Positions 1 through 7,705 of a stretch of DNA of 11,971 nucleotides are shown piece after piece. Position 1 is the first letter of the stretch. Each line of letters opens with the position of its first letter. The stretch is from JBKHBQ01 sp046542305 (GTDB lineage Bacteria; Bacteroidota; Bacteroidia; Bacteroidales; 4484-276), in NCBI GenBank assembly GCA_046542305.1, contig JBKHBQ010000110.1, positions 1-11,971 of the forward strand, read 5' to 3'. The position numbers were made by a program, and so were the translations under genes. The notes under the pieces were generated by a model. That model saw only the letters and a list, made by a program, of their open reading frames with translations, ran no database searches and was not told where the DNA came from.

Positions 1-1378
1 GCTGAACCTGTTCAGTTTCGCAAATGGTTTGATCGCTTCCGGCAATGGCCGATGCGATGGGATCAAAATATACATTTATTTGATCAACTGCTGCCAACTG
101 GCAAGGTGCAATGGGAGCCGCGGTTAATTTAAGCTGAATGGAACCAGAGGTTGAAACATCTGACGGACCAGGAGTATATTGGGGATTTAAAGCCGAGGCG
201 TTGTTGAAGCTCCCGTCACCCGTTGTTGTCCATTCAATCTGATTGGAAAATGATGTATCGGCACTAAGCTGGAAAGCCGGGACTTCGCATACATGCTGCC
301 CGGTGGCATTAAGAATGTCAGCAGTAGGATTATCGATGATTTCAACCGAAAGGGTTTCGCTTACAGATCCTGAACATGGCACTTTTGCATTGGCAATGAG
401 TTCCAGATCGAAAGCACCGGCGGCAATATCTCCAGGTCCCGGATAGTAGCGGGTTGAAAGCGAAGTGGTAGAAGAAAAGCTTCCATCGCCGAGAGTTGTC
501 CACTGAATCGAATAATAGTTTTCAACCTGGGCATTCAGTTGAAGATAACTGTCGCTGCAGGCATATTCTGTATTTTGTCCGAAAGTTATCACTTCCGGGA
601 GCTGCTGTAGATTAATAATCACATCTTTGGTGGCTTCCAGCTCACACGGAGCAATAGGCAAAGCGTGAAGAGTAACGATTGTGCCACCGTTTTCACGGTC
701 CAAAGGTCCCGGCGTATATACAGTCGGAAGAATGTTGGGATCAGAAAAAGTACCGTCACCCTGGGTTGTCCACAATATTCCACTGTTATTTGAAACTACC
801 CCCTGTAACGAAACGGTTTGATTTTCGCAGCGGGTTTTATTTGACGGTGCATTGGCAGATGGCCCCGGCAGGTATGAAATATCGAAACTCTCGCAGGCTG
901 TAGCGACACAAGGATTTTGCGCTTCTGCACAAATCGTGATGGTTACACCTTCGAGAATATCATCTCCGGCAGGAATATATTGGGTTTGTGCGGCATTCGG
1001 ATTGGTGAAGGAACCATCGCCGTCTGTATCCCAGGCAATGCTGCTGTAGTACTGTGCACCTGCATCCAGCACTACCGGATCATTTCCGCATGCACTTATA
1101 TCACCACCCGGATCAACTACCGGAAGGCGAAGAATATTCAGTGTCATTGCATCCGAGGCATTAGCCAGGCATGGATTCAGCGGGCTAACATTCAGGGTTA
1201 ACTGAACCGATCCATTGATATTGTCCTGTTCGCCCGGAGTATATACTGCATTTAGTTTTGTGGGATCATCGAATGAGCCATCCCCGCCGGTGGTCCATTC
1301 AACGGAAGCATGGTTTTCAGCCGAACCATTCAACTGATGGCTCTGGTTTCCGCACACCTGTCCGTTGGATCCAGCGTT
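1..1378 (-). repeat. Tandem in-frame coding repeats, about 261-270 bp each
   Basis: The conserved Trp codon of the W-T-T-x-GDGSF motif lies at 1297-1295, 1033-1031, 772-770, 502-500 and 232-230. Spacings are 264, 261, 270 and 270 bp. Repeats 1, 3, 4 and 5 hold two cysteines each, one near the start and one in a P-C pair near the end; repeat 2 has four. DNA identity between copies is low while the protein motif is kept, which suggests old, selected duplications rather than recent expansion. Confidence 0.85.
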
Positions 1379-2245
1379 GGCCTGGGGGTCTTCGTGGACC
1401 ACGATGGTAAGTTCATGTTCTGAAACCATCATCCCGTCCTGAACGGTGAGGTAAAACGTGGTGGTTTGGTTTGGATTTACAGGCGGGGGAAATTGTGTAT
1501 TGTAATTGAACCCCGAAGGGTCGGAACTCCAGTCGAAGGTATAAGGACCGCCCGTACCGATAAATTCCTGCCCGCTCAGTTCAAGCTGATTGCCGAGACA
1601 AATCGGGTTGGCAGAAGCATCGATATAAAAATCCATTTGTTCACTTGCAAAAATGTCCAGTACCACTGAAATTCCGGATTTGTACCATTTCCCATTTATC
1701 ACATATGACAAGGTATCTTTGAAAACAACGTTATCACAAATGTAGTCTTTAGAAGTGGTGTGTGAAAAAAATCTAAATTGAATTTGCTCGCCAAAACCAA
1801 AACCATCTTTTACACCAGTATCTGGATCGTCCCCAAATAATGGAAAAATAATTCCAATTGAAGGATCCCATTTGTAGGCTCCGCCACATTGATATTCCCC
1901 ATTATCATCCAAAAAAAAGCCTCCAATATAATCATCAGAAGTTAATAAAATATCATTGATCCGTGGGTTGGCATCAGCTGAAACTAAAATACCATGAACT
2001 AATCCAGTATTTAGTGGCTCGTTCCAGATTGGCGGAAAATCCCCCGGCGCTCGGTACCCCTCATCCAGCTTTTCCAGGAGCAAATCAAGATACTCTTGTT
2101 GCGTTGCCTGATTTTTATCAGCTAATTTTGTTTCCTGCGACTGCAGAAAAAATGGCATGACCAGCAGGGCCACAACAACCGCATATTGCAACAATGCAGA
2201 AACTAACGGTTGATCCGATTGATTTAATGGTTCACTCTTTTTCAT
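1..2245 (-). CDS. Large exported Ig/PKD-like repeat protein (C-terminus beyond window)
   Basis: The frame is open from an ATG at 2245 to the window edge without a stop, giving 748 complete codons. Residues 14-34 are hydrophobic after a Lys-Lys N-terminus, so a signal peptide ending near residue 36 is likely. Residues about 40-193 form an N-terminal region I do not recognise. Residues about 195-288 look like a PKD-like beta domain (PICLGNQLELSG near its start). From residue 290 there are five repeats of 87-90 residues and the start of a sixth. Each contains W-[TD]-T-x-GDG-[ST]-F (Trp 317, 405, 492, 582 and 672), then Y-x-P-[GA], then P-C. All five Trp codons are in one frame, so there is no frameshift. 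The architecture matches Bacteroidota surface proteins that are exported by T9SS and often end in a sorting domain; that end is outside the window. Adhesion or a structural surface role is inferred only. Confidence 0.85.
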   Translation of the reverse strand, partial: MKKSEPLNQSDQPLVSALLQYAVVVALLVMPFFLQSQETKLADKNQATQQEYLDLLLEKLDEGYRAPGDFPPIWNEPLNTGLVHGILVSADANPRINDILLTSDDYIGGFFLDDNGEYQCGGAYKWDPSIGIIFPLFGDDPDTGVKDGFGFGEQIQFRFFSHTTSKDYICDNVVFKDTLSYVINGKWYKSGISVVLDIFASEQMDFYIDASANPICLGNQLELSGQEFIGTGGPYTFDWSSDPSGFNYNTQFPPPVNPNQTTTFYLTVQDGMMVSEHELTIVVHEDPQANAGSNGQVCGNQSHQLNGSAENHASVEWTTGGDGSFDDPTKLNAVYTPGEQDNINGSVQLTLNVSPLNPCLANASDAMTLNILRLPVVDPGGDISACGNDPVVLDAGAQYYSSIAWDTDGDGSFTNPNAAQTQYIPAGDDILEGVTITICAEAQNPCVATACESFDISYLPGPSANAPSNKTRCENQTVSLQGVVSNNSGILWTTQGDGTFSDPNILPTVYTPGPLDRENGGTIVTLHALPIAPCELEATKDVIINLQQLPEVITFGQNTEYACSDSYLQLNAQVENYYSIQWTTLGDGSFSSTTSLSTRYYPGPGDIAAGAFDLELIANAKVPCSGSVSETLSVEIIDNPTADILNATGQHVCEVPAFQLSADTSFSNQIEWTTTGDGSFNNASALNPQYTPGPSDVSTSGSIQLKLTAAPIAPCQLAAVDQINVYFDPIASAIAGSDQTICETEQVQ

Positions 2246-2314
2246 TTGTAGAAAATTTGGTTTTTATTAGTTTTTATTGGTTTGGTAATTTGATTTTGTT
2301 TCCACAAGTCCTGA

Positions 2315-2322
2315 CAAAAATA
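2315..2322 (-). promoter_or_regulatory. Possible -7 box for the repeat-protein gene
   Basis: Read on the minus strand this is TATTTTTG, a match to the Bacteroidota -7 consensus TAnnTTTG, about 70 bp upstream of the start codon. No TTG or TTTG is found 19-20 bp further upstream, so only half of the expected promoter is present. In AT-rich DNA such a match can arise by chance. Confidence 0.25.
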
Positions 2323-2688
2323 TGCTAATTGTTTCATAATTCGATTCTAAATTACACCTCCTTGAAATACAATATTTTAAGAATCTTTATTTATGGATTT
2401 TTAACTTTTTCAGGCAAAAAAACGATTGCTCAACCCATGATTTAGGCGTAAAAATACAAAAAAAATAAAACAAACTAATAATCAGGCACAGGCAAAATAT
2501 TAAAAAACATTCGCAACATTAATTAAAAGCTAACATTTTATAGACATTTGTTATCCTTTCCCCTGGATTCATTTTGATTATTTAACCAATAGATCTCAGA
2601 TATTTTGACTGGTATCTTGTATCATCGCAACGCAAACTATCGTGATTCATGAATATATGTGGTTTTAACCGGCAGTAGAACTTTTAAG

Positions 2689-2704
2689 CAGGTGCAGGCA
2701 CCTG
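2689..2704. promoter_or_regulatory. 16-bp perfect dyad upstream of the ClC gene
   Basis: CAGGTGC-AG-GCACCTG is a perfect 7+7 inverted repeat with a 2-nt centre, ending 61 bp before the ClC start codon. It is GC-rich within AT-rich surroundings. The tight centre and lack of a T-tract argue against a terminator. A dimeric repressor or activator site is the likeliest reading, which is inference. Confidence 0.35.
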
Positions 2705-2765
2705 TTAACGAAGGTAAGGTTTGGAAAACTTATGGTTGCCGGAATATTATTAATTTCGCGCTGTC

Positions 2766-4541
2766 ATGAAAAAACGAGGATTATTAAGTAAATTCCTGAT
2801 ATGGAGAGTTAAGCACATCAAGGACCGCCAGTTCGTGATCTTTTTGAGCCTGGTTATTGGTATCCTCAGCGGGCTTGCTGCCATCCTGCTGAAGAACCTT
2901 GTGCATTACACCCATTATTTCATGACCAACGGATTCGATTTTAAAGAGGAGAATTTCATGTACCTGGCATATCCTCTGCTGGGGATATTTCTTACGGTGA
3001 TTTTTGTAAAATATATGGTCAAAGATAACCTGGCCCATGGAGTGAGCCGCATTCTGTACGCCATTTCCAAAAACAACGGTATTATCCGGCCGCATAACAC
3101 ATACTCTTCAATGATCGGCAGTTCGCTGACCATTGGTTTTGGAGGTTCTGTTGGATTAGAGGCACCGATCGTGCTAACGGGATCAGCTATCGGAAGCAAT
3201 CTGGCCCGGATGTTCCGGCTGAATTACAAAACCATTATGCTGATGATCGGGTGCGGCAGTGCAGGAGCCATCGCAGGGATTTTTAAAGCACCGATCGCCG
3301 GGGTGATTTTCGCCATCGAAATCCTGATGCTCGACCTGACCATGACCACCCTTATTCCACTGCTGATCTCAGCAGTAACCGGGGCTACCGTGGCATATTT
3401 TCTTCTTGGCAAAACTGTGATCTTCTCCTTTGCAGTCACCACGCCGTTTATTCTTAAAGAAATCCCTTTTTTCATCCTGCTGGGAATTATTTCAGGACTT
3501 GTTTCCCTGTACTTCACCCGAACGGGAATGAGCATCGAATCGAAATTCGGTAAAATCAAAAATACTTATCTGAAAGTGCTTGTTGGCGGATCCGTTCTGG
3601 GGCTGCTGATCTTTATTTTCCCGGCGCTTTTCGGCGAAGGATACGAAGCCCTCCTGGACATTCTCAACGGCAGGGGCGAAAACATCATCAACCAAAGCAT
3701 TTTCCAGGGGTTTACCGAAAACAAATGGCTTTTTCTGCTTGTCCTGTTACTGATTATTTTGTTTAAGGTGATCGCCACTTCCTCCACCACCGGAGCTGGA
3801 GGAGTGGGCGGTATTTTTGCTCCATCGCTTTTTCTGGGCGGCGTTACCGGATTTTTCACCGGAAGACTGATCAATTCGTTGGCAGATTACCAGATTTCGG
3901 AGAGTAATTTTTCGCTGGCGGGTATGGCCGGAGTGATGGCCGGCGTAATGCATGCCCCACTAACCGCGATTTTCCTGATTGCAGAAATTACCGGCGGTTA
4001 CGAATTGCTTCCGCCACTAATCATCACGGCCACCATTTCCTATCTAACCATCAGGTATTTCGAGCCGCATTCGATCTATACCAAAAGGCTGGCCATGCGA
4101 CGCGAACTGATGACCCACAACAAGGATAAAGCCGTGCTGTCGATGATGCGGGCCAGCAGGCTGATTGAAAGAAATTTCAGTACCATCCATCCGGATGCAA
4201 CCTTGCGGGAACTGGTGAATGTAATCTCGCAATCGACCCGAAATATATATCCGGCAATCGATAATGAAAATAACTTTTACGGCATCATCGTGCTCGATCA
4301 TATCCGCAACATCATTTTTAAACCGGATCTTTACGACACCATCCATGTCCGCGACCTGATGTTTATGCCCGATACCTTCATCGACCCGGATGAGTCGATG
4401 GAAGATGTGGCGCAGAAATTCCAGCGTAGCGGGAAATTTAACCTTGTGATGCTGAAGAATGGGAAATATCTCGGATTTATTTCACGCGCCCGGGTATTCT
4501 CGTCGTACCGCAACCTGCTCCGCGATTTTTCGGATGACTGA
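2766..4541 (+). CDS. ClC-family chloride channel/transporter with CBS domains
   Basis: This 591-residue integral membrane protein has a ClC pore domain over about residues 20-435 and two CBS domains over about 467-590, a length usual for bacterial ClC-CBS proteins. The gating-glutamate motif appears as GGSVGLEAP (126-134), with Glu132 as the gating residue. The GxFxP motif is GGIFAP (348-353). Tyr412 in GGYELLPP matches the chloride-coordinating tyrosine (Tyr445 of E. coli ClC). The GSGIP region is degenerate (AHGVS, 90-94), so the serine position is His91. In AGVIFAIEIL (178-187) the glutamate matching E. coli Glu202 is kept as Glu185, but the proton-glutamate position (Glu203) is Ile186. 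In studied ClCs, loss of that glutamate goes with channel rather than H+/Cl- antiport behaviour, so passive anion conduction is possible. The CBS pair usually binds adenine nucleotides. The gene stands alone; its stop directly abuts that of the converging neighbour. Confidence 0.93.
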   Translation: MKKRGLLSKFLIWRVKHIKDRQFVIFLSLVIGILSGLAAILLKNLVHYTHYFMTNGFDFKEENFMYLAYPLLGIFLTVIFVKYMVKDNLAHGVSRILYAISKNNGIIRPHNTYSSMIGSSLTIGFGGSVGLEAPIVLTGSAIGSNLARMFRLNYKTIMLMIGCGSAGAIAGIFKAPIAGVIFAIEILMLDLTMTTLIPLLISAVTGATVAYFLLGKTVIFSFAVTTPFILKEIPFFILLGIISGLVSLYFTRTGMSIESKFGKIKNTYLKVLVGGSVLGLLIFIFPALFGEGYEALLDILNGRGENIINQSIFQGFTENKWLFLLVLLLIILFKVIATSSTTGAGGVGGIFAPSLFLGGVTGFFTGRLINSLADYQISESNFSLAGMAGVMAGVMHAPLTAIFLIAEITGGYELLPPLIITATISYLTIRYFEPHSIYTKRLAMRRELMTHNKDKAVLSMMRASRLIERNFSTIHPDATLRELVNVISQSTRNIYPAIDNENNFYGIIVLDHIRNIIFKPDLYDTIHVRDLMFMPDTFIDPDESMEDVAQKFQRSGKFNLVMLKNGKYLGFISRARVFSSYRNLLRDFSDD

Positions 4542-6575
4542 TCAGCGGATCTGTGCAATGGCTTCCTCTGCTGTTTCCACCGGCTGTTTACACATGTTAT
4601 CGGTGCAGACAAAAATCCGGGTGCGGGTGGTACGAAAGCGGTCGCTGAATATGGGCAGTTCGCTGTTGCGCCGGGTAGCCAGGGTTAATTGTGCCGGATA
4701 ATAATGCTGCCACAATTCACTTTGTTTTAAATTAGCCTCAGGACCTGCCACCACAACTTCATAGAAATTTGTAGACATGTACAAATGCAATATCGACCAG
4801 TTGGAAAATGAACCGGGATATTTCTGAAGACTTTCGCCCAGGCGCGACAGCATATCCACAGCCACTTCAGTATACCGCGTGTGATCGAAAATTTTCCCAA
4901 GCTTAAAAAACACAAGCCCCATCACGGAATTTGAAGCAGGAATTACCTGATCGAGGATTTCTTTCCTGCGGGCAACCAATTCATGACTTTCGTCGCCGGT
5001 ATACCAGAAAAATCCTTCCTTCTCATCGATAAAATTCCCCAGCACATATTCGGCCATTTTCTGAGCATCGAGAATCCAGCTATCCTCCTGCGTGATTGAA
5101 GCCATTTGGATAAAGGCATCGCACAGCAGGGCGTAATCGTCCAAAAAACCATCAACGGCAGTGCGATCTTTTGTGAAAGCATGCAGCAACCGCCCGTTCT
5201 TGCCTATCAGTTGATCGCGCAGAAACCCGGCTGCCTTCACTGCGGCATCCTTGTATTTTTCGTTGCCACCGGCTTTGTAGAGCTTTGACAGGCCGTCAAT
5301 CATCAGTGCATTCCAGGAAGTGAGTATCTTATTGTCGAGCCCCGGCCTTTCGCGGGTGCTGCGAGCCCTGAACAGACTTCCTTTTGCTTTTTGCAGCTTT
5401 TCACTGAATTCATTAGGATTCAACTGATGTTCCCTGGCAAAATTTTCCTCATCACTGGTTTTCAGCAGCACATTTTTGCCATCTTCCCAAAGAGCTTCCT
5501 TTCCGATTCCGAAAAAATCCATGAACAAACCGGCATCTTCTGTCAGGATTTTCCTGAAATCCTCTTCTGTCCACACATAAAACTTTCCTTCCTCGCCTTC
5601 GGAATCAGCATCGAGGGCGGCATAAAACACACCTTCGGGCGACAACATTTCCCGCAGGGCCCAATCGGCAGTTTCTTCGGCAACATTTAAATATTTCCTA
5701 TTTTTGGTAAAGCGGTAGGCTTCGGCATACAAACCAATCATCTGGCCGTTGTCGTAAAGCATTTTTTCGAAATGGGGCACTTTCCACTCTTCATCAACGG
5801 AATACCTCGAAAAACCGCCTCCAAGCAAATCGTATAGCCCGCGCGAAGCCATCCGGTCGAGCGTTAATTCAACATGCTCCTTTACTTGTTCATCACCTGT
5901 GATCGCAGCATATTTCAGCAGGAACAGAAAATTATTGGGCATCGGGAATTTCGGGGCGCCCTTGAATCCGCCATTCACCGGATCAAACCGCTTTTTCCAG
6001 CTTTCCATGGCCGACATCAGCAGGTTCAGCTCGAATTTCCTTACCGGTTCGTGGCCGAACTGCATGGGGTCGTTTATCTGCAATCCTTCGGTAAGCCGGC
6101 TGGCCTGCTCTTCGATGTCTTCTTTTTGCCGGTCGTAAAGCTTCAACACATTGCCCAGCAGCGTTTGCCACTGTTCCGGCGGGAAATAGGTGCCGCCGAA
6201 AAACGGCCGCCCGTCAGGCAAAGCAAAACAATTGAGTGGCCAGCCCCCGCTACCCTGAATCAACTGGACAGCATTCATATACACTGCATCCACATCAGGA
6301 CGCTCCTCGCGATCTACTTTGATATTGATAAAATGCGCGTTCATCAGTGAAGCAATTTCTTCGTTTTCGAACGATTCGCGCTCCATCACATGACACCAGT
6401 GACAGGCCGAATAGCCGATGCTGATGAGCATGAGTTTATTTTCCGACCTGGCTTTTTCAAGCGTTTCCTTATTCCACGGATGCCAGTCAACAGGATTATG
6501 GGCATGCTGCAAAAGGTAAGGACTGCTTTCGTGAATGAGGCGATTGGTATGCTTATGTTGGTTAGTTTTTTTCAT
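4542..6575 (-). CDS. yyaL: YyaL/SPATA20-type thioredoxin-domain protein (DUF255)
   Basis: This 677-residue protein is full length for the family. The N-terminal thioredoxin-like part (about 11-165) carries the family signatures SPYLLQHAHNPVDW (18-31), a CHWC redox pair (Cys58, Cys61), DREERPDVD (88-96), SGGWPL (109-114) and GGTYFP (127-132). The remainder resembles the (alpha/alpha)6 barrel of N-acylglucosamine 2-epimerase-like proteins, with VPHFEKMLYDNGQ (266-278), DADSEGEEGKFYVW (322-335) and LTSWNA (418-423). A C-terminal CTDNMCKQP (657-665) keeps the usual cysteine pair. There is no signal peptide, so it is presumably cytoplasmic. The reaction is not established for this family; the fold suggests a redox-linked or sugar-related role. 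No in-frame Met lies between the chosen ATG and the conserved NRLIHESSPY, so the start is secure. It is divergent from the phosphoesterase gene, 143 bp away. Confidence 0.93.
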   Translation of the reverse strand: MKKTNQHKHTNRLIHESSPYLLQHAHNPVDWHPWNKETLEKARSENKLMLISIGYSACHWCHVMERESFENEEIASLMNAHFINIKVDREERPDVDAVYMNAVQLIQGSGGWPLNCFALPDGRPFFGGTYFPPEQWQTLLGNVLKLYDRQKEDIEEQASRLTEGLQINDPMQFGHEPVRKFELNLLMSAMESWKKRFDPVNGGFKGAPKFPMPNNFLFLLKYAAITGDEQVKEHVELTLDRMASRGLYDLLGGGFSRYSVDEEWKVPHFEKMLYDNGQMIGLYAEAYRFTKNRKYLNVAEETADWALREMLSPEGVFYAALDADSEGEEGKFYVWTEEDFRKILTEDAGLFMDFFGIGKEALWEDGKNVLLKTSDEENFAREHQLNPNEFSEKLQKAKGSLFRARSTRERPGLDNKILTSWNALMIDGLSKLYKAGGNEKYKDAAVKAAGFLRDQLIGKNGRLLHAFTKDRTAVDGFLDDYALLCDAFIQMASITQEDSWILDAQKMAEYVLGNFIDEKEGFFWYTGDESHELVARRKEILDQVIPASNSVMGLVFFKLGKIFDHTRYTEVAVDMLSRLGESLQKYPGSFSNWSILHLYMSTNFYEVVVAGPEANLKQSELWQHYYPAQLTLATRRNSELPIFSDRFRTTRTRIFVCTDNMCKQPVETAEEAIAQIR

Positions 6576-6681
6576 AACAGATACTCTTATAATCTAAACC
6601 GCTAACGTTGGCTTTTGTTTTGAAAAGGAACGGAATACATTTTTTTTCAGATTTAATGCTACGAAAACCGGGAAGAAAAAA

Positions 6682-6689
6682 TATTTTTG
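6682..6689 (+). promoter_or_regulatory. Possible -7 box for the phosphoesterase gene
   Basis: TATTTTTG matches TAnnTTTG and would place transcription start about 23 bp before the ATG at 6719, a plausible short leader. The position expected for the -33 element (about 6659-6662) reads TGCT/GCTA rather than TTTG. No comparable box was found for the divergent yyaL gene in this 143-bp gap. Confidence 0.3.
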
Positions 6690-6718
6690 CTTCATGAGTT
6701 CATTAAATCTGCAAGAAC

Positions 6719-7639
6719 ATGAAAAATATTGCCTTCTTCCCGCTCTGCCTCAGCATGCTGTTGCTGATGAGTTGCAATCAACAATCCACAGCACCCCTGC
6801 AGGGCACTGATGTTGGTTTTACCTTCGCCTTTATCACCGACCTTCACCTGCAGCCCGAACGCGAAGCTGTGGAAGGAACGCTTCAGGCAATCGACACGAT
6901 CAACCGCATCAATCCGGATTTTGTAATAACCGGCGGCGACCTCATCATGGATGCACTGGGCAAATCGTGGGAACGTGCAGACTCTCTGTATAAACTTTAC
7001 GATGCCACCATCGACAACCTGAAAGTGCCGGTGTATAATACCATGGGAAACCACGAAATCTATGGAATATACAACGTGAGCGGTGCCGACCGTAACCATC
7101 CCGAATTCGGTGAAAAGATATTCGAAAAAAGAATTGGCAGGAAATATTATTCCTTCGATCACAAGGGCTGGCACTTTATGATCATCGATTCGGTGGACGA
7201 AACAGAAGAAGGCAACGCTTACGAAGGCAATGTGGGCGAGGAACAAATGGAGTGGATCAGGGAGGACTTGAAAAATGTGGATGCTTCCACGCCCATCATC
7301 ATTTCAACACACATCCCTATGGCCACGGTATTTCACAATATTACCAGCGATCCGCTTAAAGCAAATGCACCAAATATCGTGATCAGAAACACACCGGAAG
7401 TGCTGGAGCTTTTCGAAAATCATAACCTCAAACTCGTTTTGCAGGGACATATGCACATCCTTGAAGAAATCGAGGTAAACGGCGTTACCTTCATTACAGC
7501 CGGTGCAATATCCGGCCGGTGGTGGACCGGCCCGTACCTCGGTGTGGAAGAAGGCTTTGTGCTCGTGCATACGCATGGCGATGATTTCACATGGGAATAC
7601 GTAGATTACGGCTGGCACGGCGAAAAATACCGGGAATAA
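6719..7639 (+). CDS. Lipoprotein calcineurin-like metallophosphoesterase
   Basis: This 306-residue protein starts with a lipoprotein signal: hydrophobic residues 4-17 followed by the lipobox LMSC with Cys19. Metallophosphoesterase motifs follow in order: TDLHL (40-44, Asp41/His43), GGD (72-74), GNHE (110-113), STHIP (196-200) and GHMH (243-246). Together these supply the usual ligands of a two-metal centre. After lipid attachment it should face the periplasm or lie on the outer membrane. The family hydrolyses phosphomono- or phosphodiesters; the substrate cannot be read from sequence. The neighbour on the left is divergent and the operon on the right converges, so it is probably transcribed alone. 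The stop codon overlaps the A-tract of a hairpin. Confidence 0.9.
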   Translation: MKNIAFFPLCLSMLLLMSCNQQSTAPLQGTDVGFTFAFITDLHLQPEREAVEGTLQAIDTINRINPDFVITGGDLIMDALGKSWERADSLYKLYDATIDNLKVPVYNTMGNHEIYGIYNVSGADRNHPEFGEKIFEKRIGRKYYSFDHKGWHFMIIDSVDETEEGNAYEGNVGEEQMEWIREDLKNVDASTPIIISTHIPMATVFHNITSDPLKANAPNIVIRNTPEVLELFENHNLKLVLQGHMHILEEIEVNGVTFITAGAISGRWWTGPYLGVEEGFVLVHTHGDDFTWEYVDYGWHGEKYRE

Positions 7640-7666
7640 AAAAACCCTGCCGGAGTCCGGACAGGG
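7638..7666 (-). terminator. Intrinsic terminator of the sigma-factor operon
   Basis: The hairpin at 7645-7666 pairs CCCTG with CAGGG and CCGG with CCGG around an AGT loop, with one bulged A at 7661. Read on the minus strand it is followed directly by seven Ts (7644-7638), the classic intrinsic terminator form. It lies 39 bp past the stop codon of the last operon gene. On the plus strand it follows the phosphoesterase stop but has only a weak T stretch (TCATTTCG), so two-way function is possible but less efficient. Confidence 0.8.
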
Positions 7667-7705
7667 TCATTTCGATTATGAGGAGAAATTTACGGTTTGA
7701 TTTTC

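Larger units (their letters stand above)
2246..2765. other. AT-rich divergent intergenic region (520 bp)
   Basis: The genes on both sides point away from this stretch, so it should hold two promoters and no terminator. It is rich in A/T runs and I see no convincing coding frame. It contains a possible minus-strand -7 box (2322-2315), a 16-bp dyad (2689-2704), and a tandem TTTTTATT[AG]G decamer at 2261-2280 just upstream of the minus-strand start codon. No clear plus-strand TAnnTTTG promoter for the ClC gene was found; TAAGGTTTG at 2715-2723 has one base too many in the spacer. Confidence 0.6.

Noticed and set aside
200..1300. Regular spacing of about 265 bp, first thought to be a DNA repeat array or CRISPR-like
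   Set aside because: The units diverge at DNA level but keep a protein motif in one continuous frame, so they are coding domain repeats. No short identical repeats with spacers exist.
2715..2723. TAAGGTTTG as a promoter box for the ClC gene
   Set aside because: The spacer inside the box is one base too long and no TTTG lies about 19 bp upstream.
5874..6350. Plus-strand open frame of 158 codons inside yyaL
   Set aside because: Antisense to the conserved thioredoxin part of yyaL; no domain, no promoter, and another frame overlaps it.
6692..7246. Minus-strand open frame of 184 codons opposite the phosphoesterase gene
   Set aside because: It overlaps the metal-binding motifs of the real gene and has no family features of its own.
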